64,000 nt of DNA from Saccharothrix australiensis (GTDB taxonomy: Bacteria > Actinomycetota > Actinomycetes > Mycobacteriales > Pseudonocardiaceae), in contig NZ_RBXO01000001.1 in assembly GCF_003634935.1 (NCBI RefSeq), forward strand, positions 2,195,501 through 2,259,500, given 5' to 3'. Numbering within the stretch: position 1 is the stretch's first letter; every line of letters starts with the position of its first letter. Below are positions 25,238 through 33,631 of the stretch, one piece after another. The position numbers were made by a program, and so were the translations under genes. The notes beneath the pieces were generated by a model that saw only the letters and a list, made by a program, of their open reading frames with translations, was not told the DNA's origin and made no database searches.

Positions 25238-25993
25238 ATGAGCATGAGGGTCTTGATCTGGGCGGGGGATCGCATCTTCGGTGCCAGACGCCACCTGGAG
25301 AGCGTGTTCGTCGCAGTCCTGCTGATTCCCGTAGTGCCTGACCTGTTCGTCGACTGGCTCGGCGACCCCGGACGACCTCAACACAATGGTGTGCTGCGCG
25401 TACTGGCCGTGATCACTGTCTTCACCCTCGCGGTCCTGATCGGCGTCGCCAGCAACGCCTGGGTACGTCGTCGTGGCGAACGTGCTCGTAGGCCTTTCAC
25501 CCCTCTACCAGCCGCTGACGTCTTGGTTCTGCCGATCAGCGCTCGTTCGAACCCGTACTTGCGCAACCAGCGCCGTGACCGAGCGCCGGAGGTCCCGGAG
25601 TTCCTCTGCGAGGAGAGCACGCCTAAGACGGTCGTCGGCATCTTGACCCCCCGAACCGCGCCGATGGCAGATGGCGTCGCGACCGAGTTGGCTGCTGACG
25701 GCATCGCGTTCCAGCCCGCCCTGATCGACGACGCACACAGCCCGGTCGCCGCGGTCGAAGACTGCGACAAGGTCCTCGACCAACTCCGCGCCCTTGGCGT
25801 CCCTGCCGATCGCGTGCTCATCGATGTCACCGGTGGCAGCGTCCCGCTCACCCTCGCGATGATGCGCGTCGCCGGGATCCTTGGTGCCCGCTGCGTCTAC
25901 GTGTCCGCTGACGTTGATTCCGACGGCCGCCGCGTCCCCTACAGCCAACGTGGGCACGCCTTCGACCCTCGAGCCATCACGGGTGACGCCTGA
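25238..25993 (+). CDS. Two-helix membrane protein with CARF-like sensor motif
   Basis: 251 residues from ATG 25238 (ATG 25244 is better spaced from GGGG; TTG 25202 is less likely). Two hydrophobic helices (about 20-41 and 51-74) are followed by a Rossmann-like domain. Its segment VLIDVTGGSVPLTLAMMRVA, with DVTGG at 196-200, then GARCVYVSAD, is the pattern of CARF domains that bind cyclic oligonucleotides. Membrane-CARF effectors are known from type III CRISPR systems, but no cas genes are present here. Its place next to CBASS operon 2 suggests a second, membrane-acting effector. That role is inferred. Confidence 0.8.
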   Translation: MSMRVLIWAGDRIFGARRHLESVFVAVLLIPVVPDLFVDWLGDPGRPQHNGVLRVLAVITVFTLAVLIGVASNAWVRRRGERARRPFTPLPAADVLVLPISARSNPYLRNQRRDRAPEVPEFLCEESTPKTVVGILTPRTAPMADGVATELAADGIAFQPALIDDAHSPVAAVEDCDKVLDQLRALGVPADRVLIDVTGGSVPLTLAMMRVAGILGARCVYVSADVDSDGRRVPYSQRGHAFDPRAITGDA

Positions 25994-26091
25994 GTCGTCG
26001 TACCTGGGCGAGCACCGAGTGGCGCGGTTGGCTGCGACGCCCCGTGTCCCGGAGCAGTCAGGTTGTCGGACGTCGTTGGCAACCTGAAGCG

Positions 26092-26568
26092 ATGTACAGC
26101 TACTTGAACCCTGGGCCGACGCCTTCTGCTGCGAACCCCGCCACGGCGAAGCTGATGCGGCGTGTCAGGAGGTCGGGCACGAAACCGGAGTTGGCGTTGC
26201 GCAGCGCGCTGCATCGGAAGGGACTGCGCTTCGTCGTGGACCGCTCACCACCCGGGACGGATCGGCGCAGGCGGGTTGACATCCTGTTGCGCGGTGCCCG
26301 CATCGCCTTGTTCGTCGACGGTTGCTTCTGGCACTCCTGCCCGGTGCACGGCCAGCTCCCGCAGAGCAACCGAAAGTGGTGGAGGCTGAAGCTGAGGGGG
26401 ATCGCGTTGCGTGACCGCGACACGGACGCCCGGCTCGCCAAGGCGGGGTGGTTGGTGGTCCGGGTGTGGGAACACGAAGACCTCGCGGAGGCCGCGCAAC
26501 GCGTGTTCGAACTCGTCGCGATGCGCACCGCCCGGTCAGCCGTTGACCCCACTCATGCAGGTAGCTGA
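26092..26568 (+). CDS. vsr: Vsr-like patch-repair endonuclease
   Basis: 158 residues from ATG 26092. Motifs of the very-short-patch-repair family are clear: MRRVRRSGTKPELALRSAL, VDILLRGARIALFVDGCFWHSCP and WLVVRVWEHED. Vsr nicks beside T:G mismatches left by deaminated 5-methylcytosine and normally sits beside a cytosine methyltransferase, but none is present in element 1. In defence islands Vsr-like proteins also occur as restriction-type nucleases. Its 3' end overlaps the convergent translocase gene by 33 bp. Confidence 0.88.
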   Translation: MYSYLNPGPTPSAANPATAKLMRRVRRSGTKPELALRSALHRKGLRFVVDRSPPGTDRRRRVDILLRGARIALFVDGCFWHSCPVHGQLPQSNRKWWRLKLRGIALRDRDTDARLAKAGWLVVRVWEHEDLAEAAQRVFELVAMRTARSAVDPTHAGS

Positions 26569-28983
26569 ATTCGGTCCTCGCGCCTGCCAAGGGTGGAGGG
26601 GTGGTTTGGGGTCAGCCCGGCCCGCTGTGCCAACCTTCGGCGACGTGCTGAGGAGTCGGAGCAAGGCCCTCGACGGGCCTGTGCGGGACGTTCTTAAGCA
26701 GGAACCGCGGTTGATCGGCACAGTGGAACGTTCCCCGTCGTGCCAGGTCAATGCCGTTCCGGTCGTTGCTGCGGAGTTGGAACGGCCAGGCGGGGTCGGC
26801 ACAGCTGTGCCGACCCCGTTCCGGCCTAAGCTGCCGTGGATGACAGCGCGGATCATGTCCAGGTCGGCCACGCTGACCGGGTTGTCGTGGCCCGGCATCC
26901 GTCGCTTGCCCGCTGAGGGAACTCCGGCGGCGCGCAGTGCCTCACCGAACGCCTTGACTTCCCAACCGATACGCCCGGCCAGCTCTGATCGAGCCACCAG
27001 GCCGTGTTCGTCTTCGCTGATCACCTTGGCCAGCAGCGTCAGCACTTCCGGTGATTCGCGTCCTGGCTCGGCACCTGCGAGTTCTGGTGCACCGGCGGTG
27101 GCGGTGGCAACCTCGGTGGCCAGGCGTGCGGCTGCCGTCGGATCGAGCACCGCCAGGTCGTGCTCTCCGGAGGCGTCCCCGGTCAGCGTCCCGGCCTGCT
27201 CGCGCAGCACTCGGCCGCGTTCGCAAGCGGCGCGGATCGCGGTGATGTGCAGCAGGTGCGTGCGCACAGTGACCGCCTCCCCGGCTGACAGCTCGGTCTC
27301 GCCATCGGCACCCAGCAGCAGGCCGACACCCTTGTGGCTGGTCAGTAGCTTGGAGGCGTCCATGCTGGCCCTGTAGGTGCCCGCGCCCAAGATGGTCTCC
27401 GATGCCTGCCAGGTCATGGTCTTCAGCGCGAATCGCGTCCCGAGCTGGCCGCGCAGCCCGTCTGGGATGACCTGGGCGTCGGGCTTCTGGGTGGCCAGGA
27501 TCAGCGAGTAGCCCGCGGCTGGGCCGGTCTTGGCGATGTAGGTCAGGAGTTCGCAGATGCGTGCGCCCACTTTCTTGCCCTTGGGGTTGTCGTCGTCCAG
27601 CGGCACGTCCAGGCCGAGGAAGTTCTGGACCTCGTCGATGCCGATCACGGTCAGCGGCATCCGGTGGGTCGGGTCGCGGGTGATCTCCGGGGTGACCTTG
27701 GATTCGGGGCACAACTCGTCATCCATCTCGGCGAGCCGGTCGAACCGGTCGGCCACGTCCGCCGCGCACTCTTCCAGCACGCGAATCAGCCGGCGGGCGT
27801 CGGTCTCACGGGAGCCTCGGATGAAGCGGTGTGCCACCTGTTCGAACGGGCGGAAGTCCTTGCCGCCCTTGCCGTCGGCGATGATCAGTCGCACGTGCGG
27901 GTCCAACGCCGCGGCGGTGAGCGGCAGGCGGGCGACGAACGTCTTGCCCTGGCGAGGGATCGCGCCGATCAGCAAGGAAGTCCACACCACCGGCAAGTTC
28001 ACGGTCGTGCCGCGGGCGGTGGTGCCGAAGGGCACTGGCTGCCACAGGTCCCAGCTGGGCGCTGACGCGAGGGGACTGGGGATCGGGTCGGCGGCGTACG
28101 GGTCGGCGTCGCCCACCCACAGCGCCAGTCGCCCGGCGTGGCCGTCGTCGCCCCGGACGCGTTCCACGATCAGCCGCACCTCGTCCACCGCCAGCGCCGA
28201 GGCCAGGGCTTCCCGCTTACCGATCACGTCGGACGCCTTGCGCGACGGCGGCAGGTCGAGAGTCAGCGCCCACCCGGCACCGTCGTGGCGCGGCGCCTTG
28301 ACCAGCATCAGCGACTCGTCGCGGCCGATCAGCTTGGCGTCTCGGAAGGCCACCACCAGGTGGTCGCCGTTCATCAGCCACGCCAACGACCGGGAGCCCA
28401 AGCGGGTGCTGCGTCCACCCGCACCCTCCCGGCGTCGACCGGCCGCCGCCAAGACCACAGACATCACGCTGGCAGAGACCACCAGCGGCAAGGAGCCAAC
28501 AGTCAGTTCAGCGACCAGGCTGGCAAGGCTGACCGCGCTCACCGCCACCAGGGAGATCACGCCCCGACGGCGGCGGACGACGGCGATCTCCTGCCACTTG
28601 TCGGCCAGCCGGTCGGCGGCCTTGGACGCCTCGTAGAAGTCCGTTACCCGTACCCACGCCCACCAGGCGCGGGCCGATACCGCCAGGCCGCGCCCAACCG
28701 CCGCCGGGTAGCGCATCGGCACCAGCAGCGCTTGGTTCACCAGTTCAACCCCGGCCTGGCGGGCAGACTCGGGGGTCTGCCACTGGGCGGGCAGGCGGGA
28801 CACCGCCGACTCGGCCAGGCGGTGGACGCGGGAACGCTGGTACTCGGCTTCGGTGATCAGCTCGCCGTCCAAGGCAGGTACGGCTGCTTCCACCGCACCT
28901 GCGTTCTCGGCGTTCTCCTCGACGGGGGCGTTCGGGAACGGGATCAACTCGCCGCCCCTGTCGCCCTGCATCGTCAGGCTCAT
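26536..28983 (-). CDS. FtsK/SpoIIIE-type conjugal DNA translocase (TraB-like)
   Basis: 815 residues. Two membrane helices are at about 150-200 (ISLVAVSAVSLASLVAEL and LPLVVSASVMSVVLAA). The motor domain has Walker A GAIPRQGKT (340-348) and Walker B VIGIDEVQ (about 445-450). The C-terminal part from about 650 contains a winged-helix-like segment (LAGRIGWEVKAFGEALRAAG). TraB-type translocases move double-stranded DNA between mycelia and are the hallmark of AICEs. The last about 90 residues are low-complexity and contain a 28-bp palindrome, so the reading frame may have been extended by later sequence. It overlaps the next upstream gene by 4 nt. Confidence 0.9.
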   Translation of the reverse strand: MSLTMQGDRGGELIPFPNAPVEENAENAGAVEAAVPALDGELITEAEYQRSRVHRLAESAVSRLPAQWQTPESARQAGVELVNQALLVPMRYPAAVGRGLAVSARAWWAWVRVTDFYEASKAADRLADKWQEIAVVRRRRGVISLVAVSAVSLASLVAELTVGSLPLVVSASVMSVVLAAAGRRREGAGGRSTRLGSRSLAWLMNGDHLVVAFRDAKLIGRDESLMLVKAPRHDGAGWALTLDLPPSRKASDVIGKREALASALAVDEVRLIVERVRGDDGHAGRLALWVGDADPYAADPIPSPLASAPSWDLWQPVPFGTTARGTTVNLPVVWTSLLIGAIPRQGKTFVARLPLTAAALDPHVRLIIADGKGGKDFRPFEQVAHRFIRGSRETDARRLIRVLEECAADVADRFDRLAEMDDELCPESKVTPEITRDPTHRMPLTVIGIDEVQNFLGLDVPLDDDNPKGKKVGARICELLTYIAKTGPAAGYSLILATQKPDAQVIPDGLRGQLGTRFALKTMTWQASETILGAGTYRASMDASKLLTSHKGVGLLLGADGETELSAGEAVTVRTHLLHITAIRAACERGRVLREQAGTLTGDASGEHDLAVLDPTAAARLATEVATATAGAPELAGAEPGRESPEVLTLLAKVISEDEHGLVARSELAGRIGWEVKAFGEALRAAGVPSAGKRRMPGHDNPVSVADLDMIRAVIHGSLGRNGVGTAVPTPPGRSNSAATTGTALTWHDGERSTVPINRGSCLRTSRTGPSRALLRLLSTSPKVGTAGRADPKPPLHPWQARGPNSATCMSGVNG
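26791..26818. repeat. 28-bp perfect palindrome in 3' part of the translocase gene
   Basis: CGGGGTCGGCACAG is followed immediately by its reverse complement CTGTGCCGACCCCG with no spacer. A spacerless palindrome is a poor hairpin and a good protein-binding site. The transfer locus clt, or an operator for the plasmid-type regulators of the element, are candidates. Confidence 0.7.
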
Positions 28984-29966
28984 GCAGCACCCCTGCGGAG
29001 GGCATCACGGACTTCGCGGGCCGTGTCGGTTCCGCATCCCAGCGCCTCCCGCAGCCGCGTGGCGGACGGGTCGGCGGACAGCCGGCCGGAGGCGATCATC
29101 CACCGAGCGCGGTCTACCAGTAGGGCCACTCGGTCGCCGGTGGTCCCGCGCTGTGCCGCAGCGGTGCCAGGCGCGTTTTGCCTGTACTCCGGGCTGGTGG
29201 GGGTAGGAGTAGGGCCTACCGGTAGACCGTGGTCGAGGTCGGTGAACGCCGTCCAGATGATCGGCAGCACCGCCACGGCGCCGACCGCGACCAGTGGGCC
29301 GATGGCGTGGGCCAGGAGCTGCATCGGGTCGAACCGCGCCCACGGCACCGACACCCACGGCAGGTACGGCCACACGTTGAGCGTCAGCGTCACCGCCAGC
29401 GCCCCGTACTCGACCACCGCCAGGTGCGGATGGTGCAGTACCCGGCCACGGGTCGCGAGGAATGCCCGTGCGCCGACGACCACCAGCAGCACCGCCGAGA
29501 TGACCGGTTCGACCGCCCACGCCCCCCACCACGCGGCGGTGCGCTCGACCATGCCGCGAGTGAGCGTGTGGTGCACGCCCGTAGTCGACCATCCCAATGC
29601 CCCGACCAGCGCGGCCAAGGCGACGACGGTGAGCACCAAGCGCACCCGTGACGCCTGCCAGGCCCGTGCGGCCGGGTCCTGGGCGAGGGCGTGGAGGCGG
29701 GCGGCCTCGGCGGCGCGCTTGCGGCTGCGTCGAACACGCCCGGTGTCCACCAGCAGCGGCGCCGCGTCGGCCTGCAACTCCAGCAGGACGTGGGCCTCGT
29801 CGACCTCGGCACGGAGGTCCCGGACCCGCTTGGTGGCTGGTGCGACAGCGGGTGGAGCCTGGTCGGCGGCGGCCGGGGCGTGGGCGGCGACGTACTTCTC
29901 CAGTTCGGCCACAGCGCCCTCCACGTCGTCGTCGTTCGGCTCGGGGAAGGGCATGGAGGTGTTCAT
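28980..29966 (-). CDS. Spd-like multi-pass membrane protein of the transfer region
   Basis: 328 residues. The N-terminal 110 are charged with coiled-coil-like Ala/Glu/Arg runs. Four hydrophobic helices follow (about 108-125, 150-170, 185-205, 218-240). The C-terminal 60 look soluble with an HTH-like end (TRLREALGCGTDTAREVRDAL). Proteins of this shape (DUF2637 or SpdB-like) accompany TraB and help spread the element within the mycelium. It overlaps both flanking genes by 4 nt. Confidence 0.78.
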   Translation of the reverse strand: MNTSMPFPEPNDDDVEGAVAELEKYVAAHAPAAADQAPPAVAPATKRVRDLRAEVDEAHVLLELQADAAPLLVDTGRVRRSRKRAAEAARLHALAQDPAARAWQASRVRLVLTVVALAALVGALGWSTTGVHHTLTRGMVERTAAWWGAWAVEPVISAVLLVVVGARAFLATRGRVLHHPHLAVVEYGALAVTLTLNVWPYLPWVSVPWARFDPMQLLAHAIGPLVAVGAVAVLPIIWTAFTDLDHGLPVGPTPTPTSPEYRQNAPGTAAAQRGTTGDRVALLVDRARWMIASGRLSADPSATRLREALGCGTDTAREVRDALRRGAA

Positions 29967-30169
29967 CGCTGCACTCCGCAGTCCTCACCGGGGCACTCCA
30001 CGATGTGCCAGGTGCGACGCGCGGCGGCGCTGCGGCCCGACAGCAGGTTGGTGGCGTCGCGCAGCCCCTCGGCGGCGGTCCGATCCTCCAGGCAGTGCGG
30101 CGAGGAACGCCAGCCGTTGGGGTGAGCGAGGCTCGGCGGCTCCTTGTAGAACAGGTGCACCCGGCTCAT
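29963..30169 (-). CDS. Small hypothetical protein in transfer operon
   Basis: 68 residues from ATG 30169 (MSRVHLFYKEPP), which overlaps the stop of the preceding HTH gene by 4 nt; the longer frame to 30241 is not needed. Two cysteines near the C-terminus (VECPGEDCG) suggest a small metal knuckle. No family is recognised, but the overlaps on both sides support it as a real member of the operon. Confidence 0.68.
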   Translation of the reverse strand: MSRVHLFYKEPPSLAHPNGWRSSPHCLEDRTAAEGLRDATNLLSGRSAAARRTWHIVECPGEDCGVQR

Positions 30170-30795
30170 CGGGCACTCCCGTTTCGCGGTGGTGCACAGC
30201 GCGGGCACGGCACCGACCGCGTGCGGTCCTCGTCCAGCCACACGACGCGGGCGCTGACCGGGTCGGAGTCGCGGGCGTCACACTGCCCGCACACCGGTGG
30301 CACCGCCGAGCGCCCCGTCGGGGGCGCGCTCGGCGCGGGACGGTTATCTGGACGGTTGAAGGACGGTTTGTGCGTCGTGGTGACGCCCCCGCTGGTCGCT
30401 GCTGACGCCCCCAGGCGCTTCTGCTGACGCCCCCTGCTGGTCAGAGGGGCGTCATCCTGACGCCTCTCGCCAAGGGCTGTGGACAACCTGGTGGACAGCG
30501 CGAGGTTGTAGACCTGGGGTCGCGCGTTGGCTTCCGGGATCTTGGCGTCGCGCACGTGGGTGTTGCCCGGCCTGATCAGGCCCAACTCTTCCAGCGACCG
30601 CAGCGAACGCTGGATGGTACGTCGGGACAGGCGGGTGTAGCGCATCATCCGCTCGACCGACGGGAACGCGTCGCGACCGTCGGGGCCGGCGTGGTTGGCG
30701 AGTGCGATCAGCGTGATCGCCAGCGTCGAGGCGTCCTTGCGGTCGGTGGGGATGGGGGCGTGGTTGAGCGCCCAGCTGATGGCTTCGACGCTCAC
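30166..30795 (-). CDS. Helix-turn-helix protein (HTH_36-like), probable element regulator or replication protein
   Basis: 209 residues from GTG 30795, overlapping the previous stop by 4 nt. The N-terminal winged helix is clear (SVERMMRYTRLSRRTIQRSL, then LEELGLIRPG), a pattern found in plasmid replication initiators and in element regulators. The C-terminus has a CxxC...CxxC zinc-ribbon-like pattern (VCGQCDARDSD, PCPRCAPP). The middle is disordered. Confidence 0.8.
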   Translation of the reverse strand: MSVEAISWALNHAPIPTDRKDASTLAITLIALANHAGPDGRDAFPSVERMMRYTRLSRRTIQRSLRSLEELGLIRPGNTHVRDAKIPEANARPQVYNLALSTRLSTALGERRQDDAPLTSRGRQQKRLGASAATSGGVTTTHKPSFNRPDNRPAPSAPPTGRSAVPPVCGQCDARDSDPVSARVVWLDEDRTRSVPCPRCAPPRNGSAR

Positions 30796-31100
30796 CAGGC
30801 ACCGTCCACGGCGCGTGCGCGGTAGAGAAGGCTGGCGACGGTGCCGACCACCGAAATGTCGTGGGTGGCCAGCCATTCGATCACGTGCCGGTCGTGCTCA
30901 CCCAGTTCGACGCCGTCCAGCGGCTCCAGGAGAGCGGTGACGCGGTCGGCGTGGCGATGAGCGTGCAGTTGGTCAGTGGTCTCGTCCGGCTGCTGGCTGT
31001 CGAAGGTCCCGCTGTCCTCCATGTCGAAGGGCGGGCGAAGGCGCCGCGGTGGCCGTCGGAGCGGCGTAGTCGTGGGGCTGGGGAAGTGGGTGGTGCTCAT
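30792..31100 (-). CDS. Small hypothetical protein, first gene of the right-end operon
   Basis: 102 residues, ATG 31100. The N-terminal 45 residues are Pro/Thr/Arg-rich and probably disordered. The C-terminal half (HDRHVIEWLATHDISVVGTVASLLYRAR) is helical. No family is recognised. It heads the leftward operon of the translocase, whose promoter must lie in the 153 bp between it and the attachment repeat. Confidence 0.65.
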   Translation of the reverse strand: MSTTHFPSPTTTPLRRPPRRLRPPFDMEDSGTFDSQQPDETTDQLHAHRHADRVTALLEPLDGVELGEHDRHVIEWLATHDISVVGTVASLLYRARAVDGAW

Positions 31101-31253
31101 CGTGAACAGGACCTCTGGTGCTCGGGTCCCGTCTCACAGGCGTCTCACGGACCTGTTGGACGGGGCCGGACTGGAGGCCCTGACCTGGACTGCCGCCGGA
31201 CTCGACCAGCCACAACGGACCGGGCAGGACCACTGTGGACACCCCTTGTCCCG

Positions 31254-31300
31254 CTGGGGGTCAAGGGGTCGCAGGTTCAAATCCTGTCGTCCCGACGGTC
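31254..31300 (+). repeat. Attachment site copy 2 (junction of elements 1 and 2)
   Basis: Identical over 47 bp to 322-368. It serves as the right end of element 1 and the left end of element 2. Only the anticodon-loop-to-3'-end part of the tRNA is present, so it does not make a tRNA. Confidence 0.93.
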
Positions 31301-31303
31301 ATG

Positions 31304-31339
31304 ACCAGCGGGTTTGCCTTTCGAGGCAGACCCGCTGGT
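31304..31339. terminator. Hairpin terminator after attachment copy 2
   Basis: ACCAGCGGGTTTGCC (31304-31318) and GGCAGACCCGCTGGT (31325-31339) pair with one G-T, followed by gtcgtttt. It lies four bases after the attachment repeat, mirroring the hairpins after the other two copies but unrelated in sequence. Confidence 0.82.
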
Positions 31340-31384
31340 GTCGTTTTCGGCTGTTGTGGTCGCAATGTGGTCGCGCCCTGCGAG

Positions 31385-32545
31385 TCAGGCGACGTCGGCC
31401 TCGTTCAGGGCGTGGGCGACGGCGTCGTGGGCGACGTGGCGTAGCAGATGGCCGTAGATTTCGGTGGTGGACAGGGTCGAGTGACGTATCGCGCGGGAGA
31501 TCACGGCGAGCGGCACGTTCGAGTTGAGCATGGTGGTGGCGGCGAAGTGCCGTAACTCGTGCACGCGGATTCTGGGTAGTCCGGCGGCATTGGTGAGTTG
31601 GTGGAAGTGGTGGAGTACGTATTCGGGCCGTAGCGGCCTGCCGTCGGATCGGTGGAAGACCAGGTCGTCGCCGGGTTGGCGGAGCCGTTGGTGGCGGAGG
31701 GCGGTGATGACGCGGTCGGACAGGCCGATCCAGGTGCGGCTGCTCTTGGTCTTGGGTGTGGTGAGGACCGGTGTGGTGTTGTTGATGTTGGACAGGGTGT
31801 AGCGGATGAACGCCACGTGGTCGTCGAGGCTGATGTCGTCCCAGTGCAGGGCCAGCGCCTCGCCTTTGCGTAGTCCGGTGCCGATGATGACCTCGAACAG
31901 GTCGGTGAGCGGGTCGTCGTGGTCGTGGCAGTAGCGCAGGAACCGTGCTGCCTCGCTCGGTGACCAGCAGGTGGGTTCGTACTTCGGTGGCCGCGGTACG
32001 AGGGCGTAGCGGGCTGGGTTGTGCGCCAACCGCCGCTGCCGGACGGCGTCGGTGAGGGCGCTGGACAGGGTGGCGCCGCAGCGCCGCAGGGTGATCGGAC
32101 CTCGTCCGGCGGCCAGTTGGTTGTCGATGAACAGCGCGATGTGCTGGTGGTTGAGCGTGTCCAATCGCACCGCGCCCAGGGCGGGGACGAGGTCCTTACA
32201 GACGTAGTCGTGATAGCGCGCCGTGGTCGTCGGCTTGAGCGTCAACGTCTTGTCGTGCAGCCAGGTGGTCAAGTAGACGGCGACGGTCTGCTTGTCGTCG
32301 GTGACGATGCCGGTCCGCTCATACTCCAACACCTTGCCCAACGCCGCCTGAGCTGCTGTCCTGGTGGCGAAGCCGCTGCGCGGCATGGTCCGCCGACATC
32401 CGTCCAACGATGGCAGGTCGACCGCGAACGCCCATCATCCGTGCCTGCCGCCCGCCAGTTCGGGGCACCGGGCGCCGAGCTGCCTGCCTCCGTTATCCCG
32501 ACAGCCGCACCGCCGGTACACACGCCCACGTTGAGGGTTACTCAT
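31385..32545 (-). pseudogene. int: Tyrosine integrase of element 2, interrupted by in-frame TGA
   Basis: From ATG 32545 the frame encodes the typical N-terminus (GRVYRRCGCRDNG, CPEL) and hits TGA at 32435-32437. It then continues in the same frame as WAFAVDLPSLDG... to a complete catalytic domain: first Arg in GTGLRKGE, box II HELRHFAATTML, HSTLSTTEIYGHL with the nucleophilic Tyr. Family members usually have Arg at the stop position, and CGA to TGA is a single transition. Translation from TTG 32407 would give 340 residues without the N-terminal domain, so activity is doubtful. It is a different subfamily from the element 1 enzyme, yet it uses the same tRNA core. Confidence 0.85.
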
Positions 32546-32556
32546 CATGACCTTCT

Positions 32557-32594
32557 CTCGTGTTCCACCTCCCGTGTTGGAGGTGGAACACGAG
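32557..32594. promoter_or_regulatory. Perfect 16-bp inverted repeat upstream of integrase 2
   Basis: CTCGTGTTCCACCTCC (32557-32572), six-base loop CGTGTT, then the exact reverse complement GGAGGTGGAACACGAG (32579-32594). It begins 12 bases before the integrase start, so it covers the promoter or leader of that gene. It could be an operator, an RNA hairpin that masks the ribosome site, or a terminator protecting the integrase from upstream readthrough. Confidence 0.75.
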
Positions 32595-33236
32595 CGTGCG
32601 CCGCATGCGACCACACCGCGACCACCGGCGTCGTCACTGCAGGTCTGGTTCACGACACTTGTCGACATGACAGCATCCGCTGGTTTCCGATGACATCGTT
32701 CGGGTCTTCCTCGTCGCGGGATGACGGCGTTACCGATGCGTGGTGAGGTGGCTGGCTGGGTTGACAATCCTGACGTAGACCCGCTTGAGGGTCACGGCGC
32801 AGTCAACGTTGAAGGAGTCGCAGGCCGACATGCCGGACGCCTGGGCGCACGCAGGAACCGCCACTTCCTCGCGACCAGGCGCCGGTGTCATCGCAGGATG
32901 GTTCCCGAGGTCACAACTTGTGCTCGTCCAGCAGTCGGGGGAGTCGGCATGGACAACCTCATCCGGGTCTACGCAGGTGAAGCCGGAGAAATGCCTTACC
33001 TCTCACAGTCACCGGTTGAGACCGCCTCCAGCTACAGCACGGAGGCCCGTTGTCCACGGTGACCAACGAGCCTCCGGCATGTGGAGAGACAGTCGCACCG
33101 AGCTGATCAGGCAACGCCAACACTTCGACAACCCGCGAAGCGTCACAACATCTCACTCGATCGAGTGAGGCGGGCGGGCTCTGACTGCGTGTCGCCACCA
33201 GATCAGCTGCGTTGGACTGCTACAAGCGAGTCCGAC

Positions 33237-33416
33237 CTACCTGCCGCGACGACGCCGCACCACCCCGCACCGGCGGATCACAACGGTCTTCGCCTGCCTG
33301 CTGGGGTTGGCCGGGGCAACTTCCGGCCTACGGAACCCCCTCTTCGGCACCCCGCGCGGGGGCCACGACCGCTTGAGCCGCTTGCCGTTGGAGCAGGTTG
33401 CCCTGGTGTTCGTCAT
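33237..33416 (-). CDS. Possible small basic protein
   Basis: 59 residues from ATG 33416, preceded by a strong AGGAGAAG site 2-4 bases upstream. The product is very rich in Arg/Lys (MTNTRATCSNGKRLKRSW start) with no hydrophobic core. It is divergent from the SARP-like gene. It may be a real peptide gene, or a chance frame with a good ribosome site. Confidence 0.4.
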   Translation of the reverse strand: MTNTRATCSNGKRLKRSWPPRGVPKRGFRRPEVAPANPSRQAKTVVIRRCGVVRRRRGR

Positions 33417-33631
33417 GGTTCTTCTCCTGGGATTCCTGGAATCGCCGACCGGTACAGGGTTGGACCGCGTCTTCCGATCGGCTCGGAGCGCAGCTTGGCA
33501 CACCTACCGCCATCCGCACCCGCGGCAAGTATGGGTGAAGTATGGGTTGAGACTTCGGGTACCGGCTGCAGAATCTGGTCGTGTCACTCCCCAGCCTGTT
33601 GGAACAACAGATTCCACACGTAGGAGAATTA

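Larger units (their letters stand above)
32546..33631. other. Large gap between integrase and SARP-like gene
   Basis: About 1.1 kb with no recognisable gene apart from a small basic reading frame at 33237-33416. It starts with a perfect 16-bp inverted repeat (32557-32594). Several open frames of 75-240 codons occur on both strands but none shows protein-like composition. Confidence 0.5.

Noticed and set aside
25238-25993. CARF motif as evidence for a type III CRISPR system
   Set aside because: There is no Cas10, other cas gene or CRISPR array in the window; CBASS is the only cyclic-nucleotide source seen.
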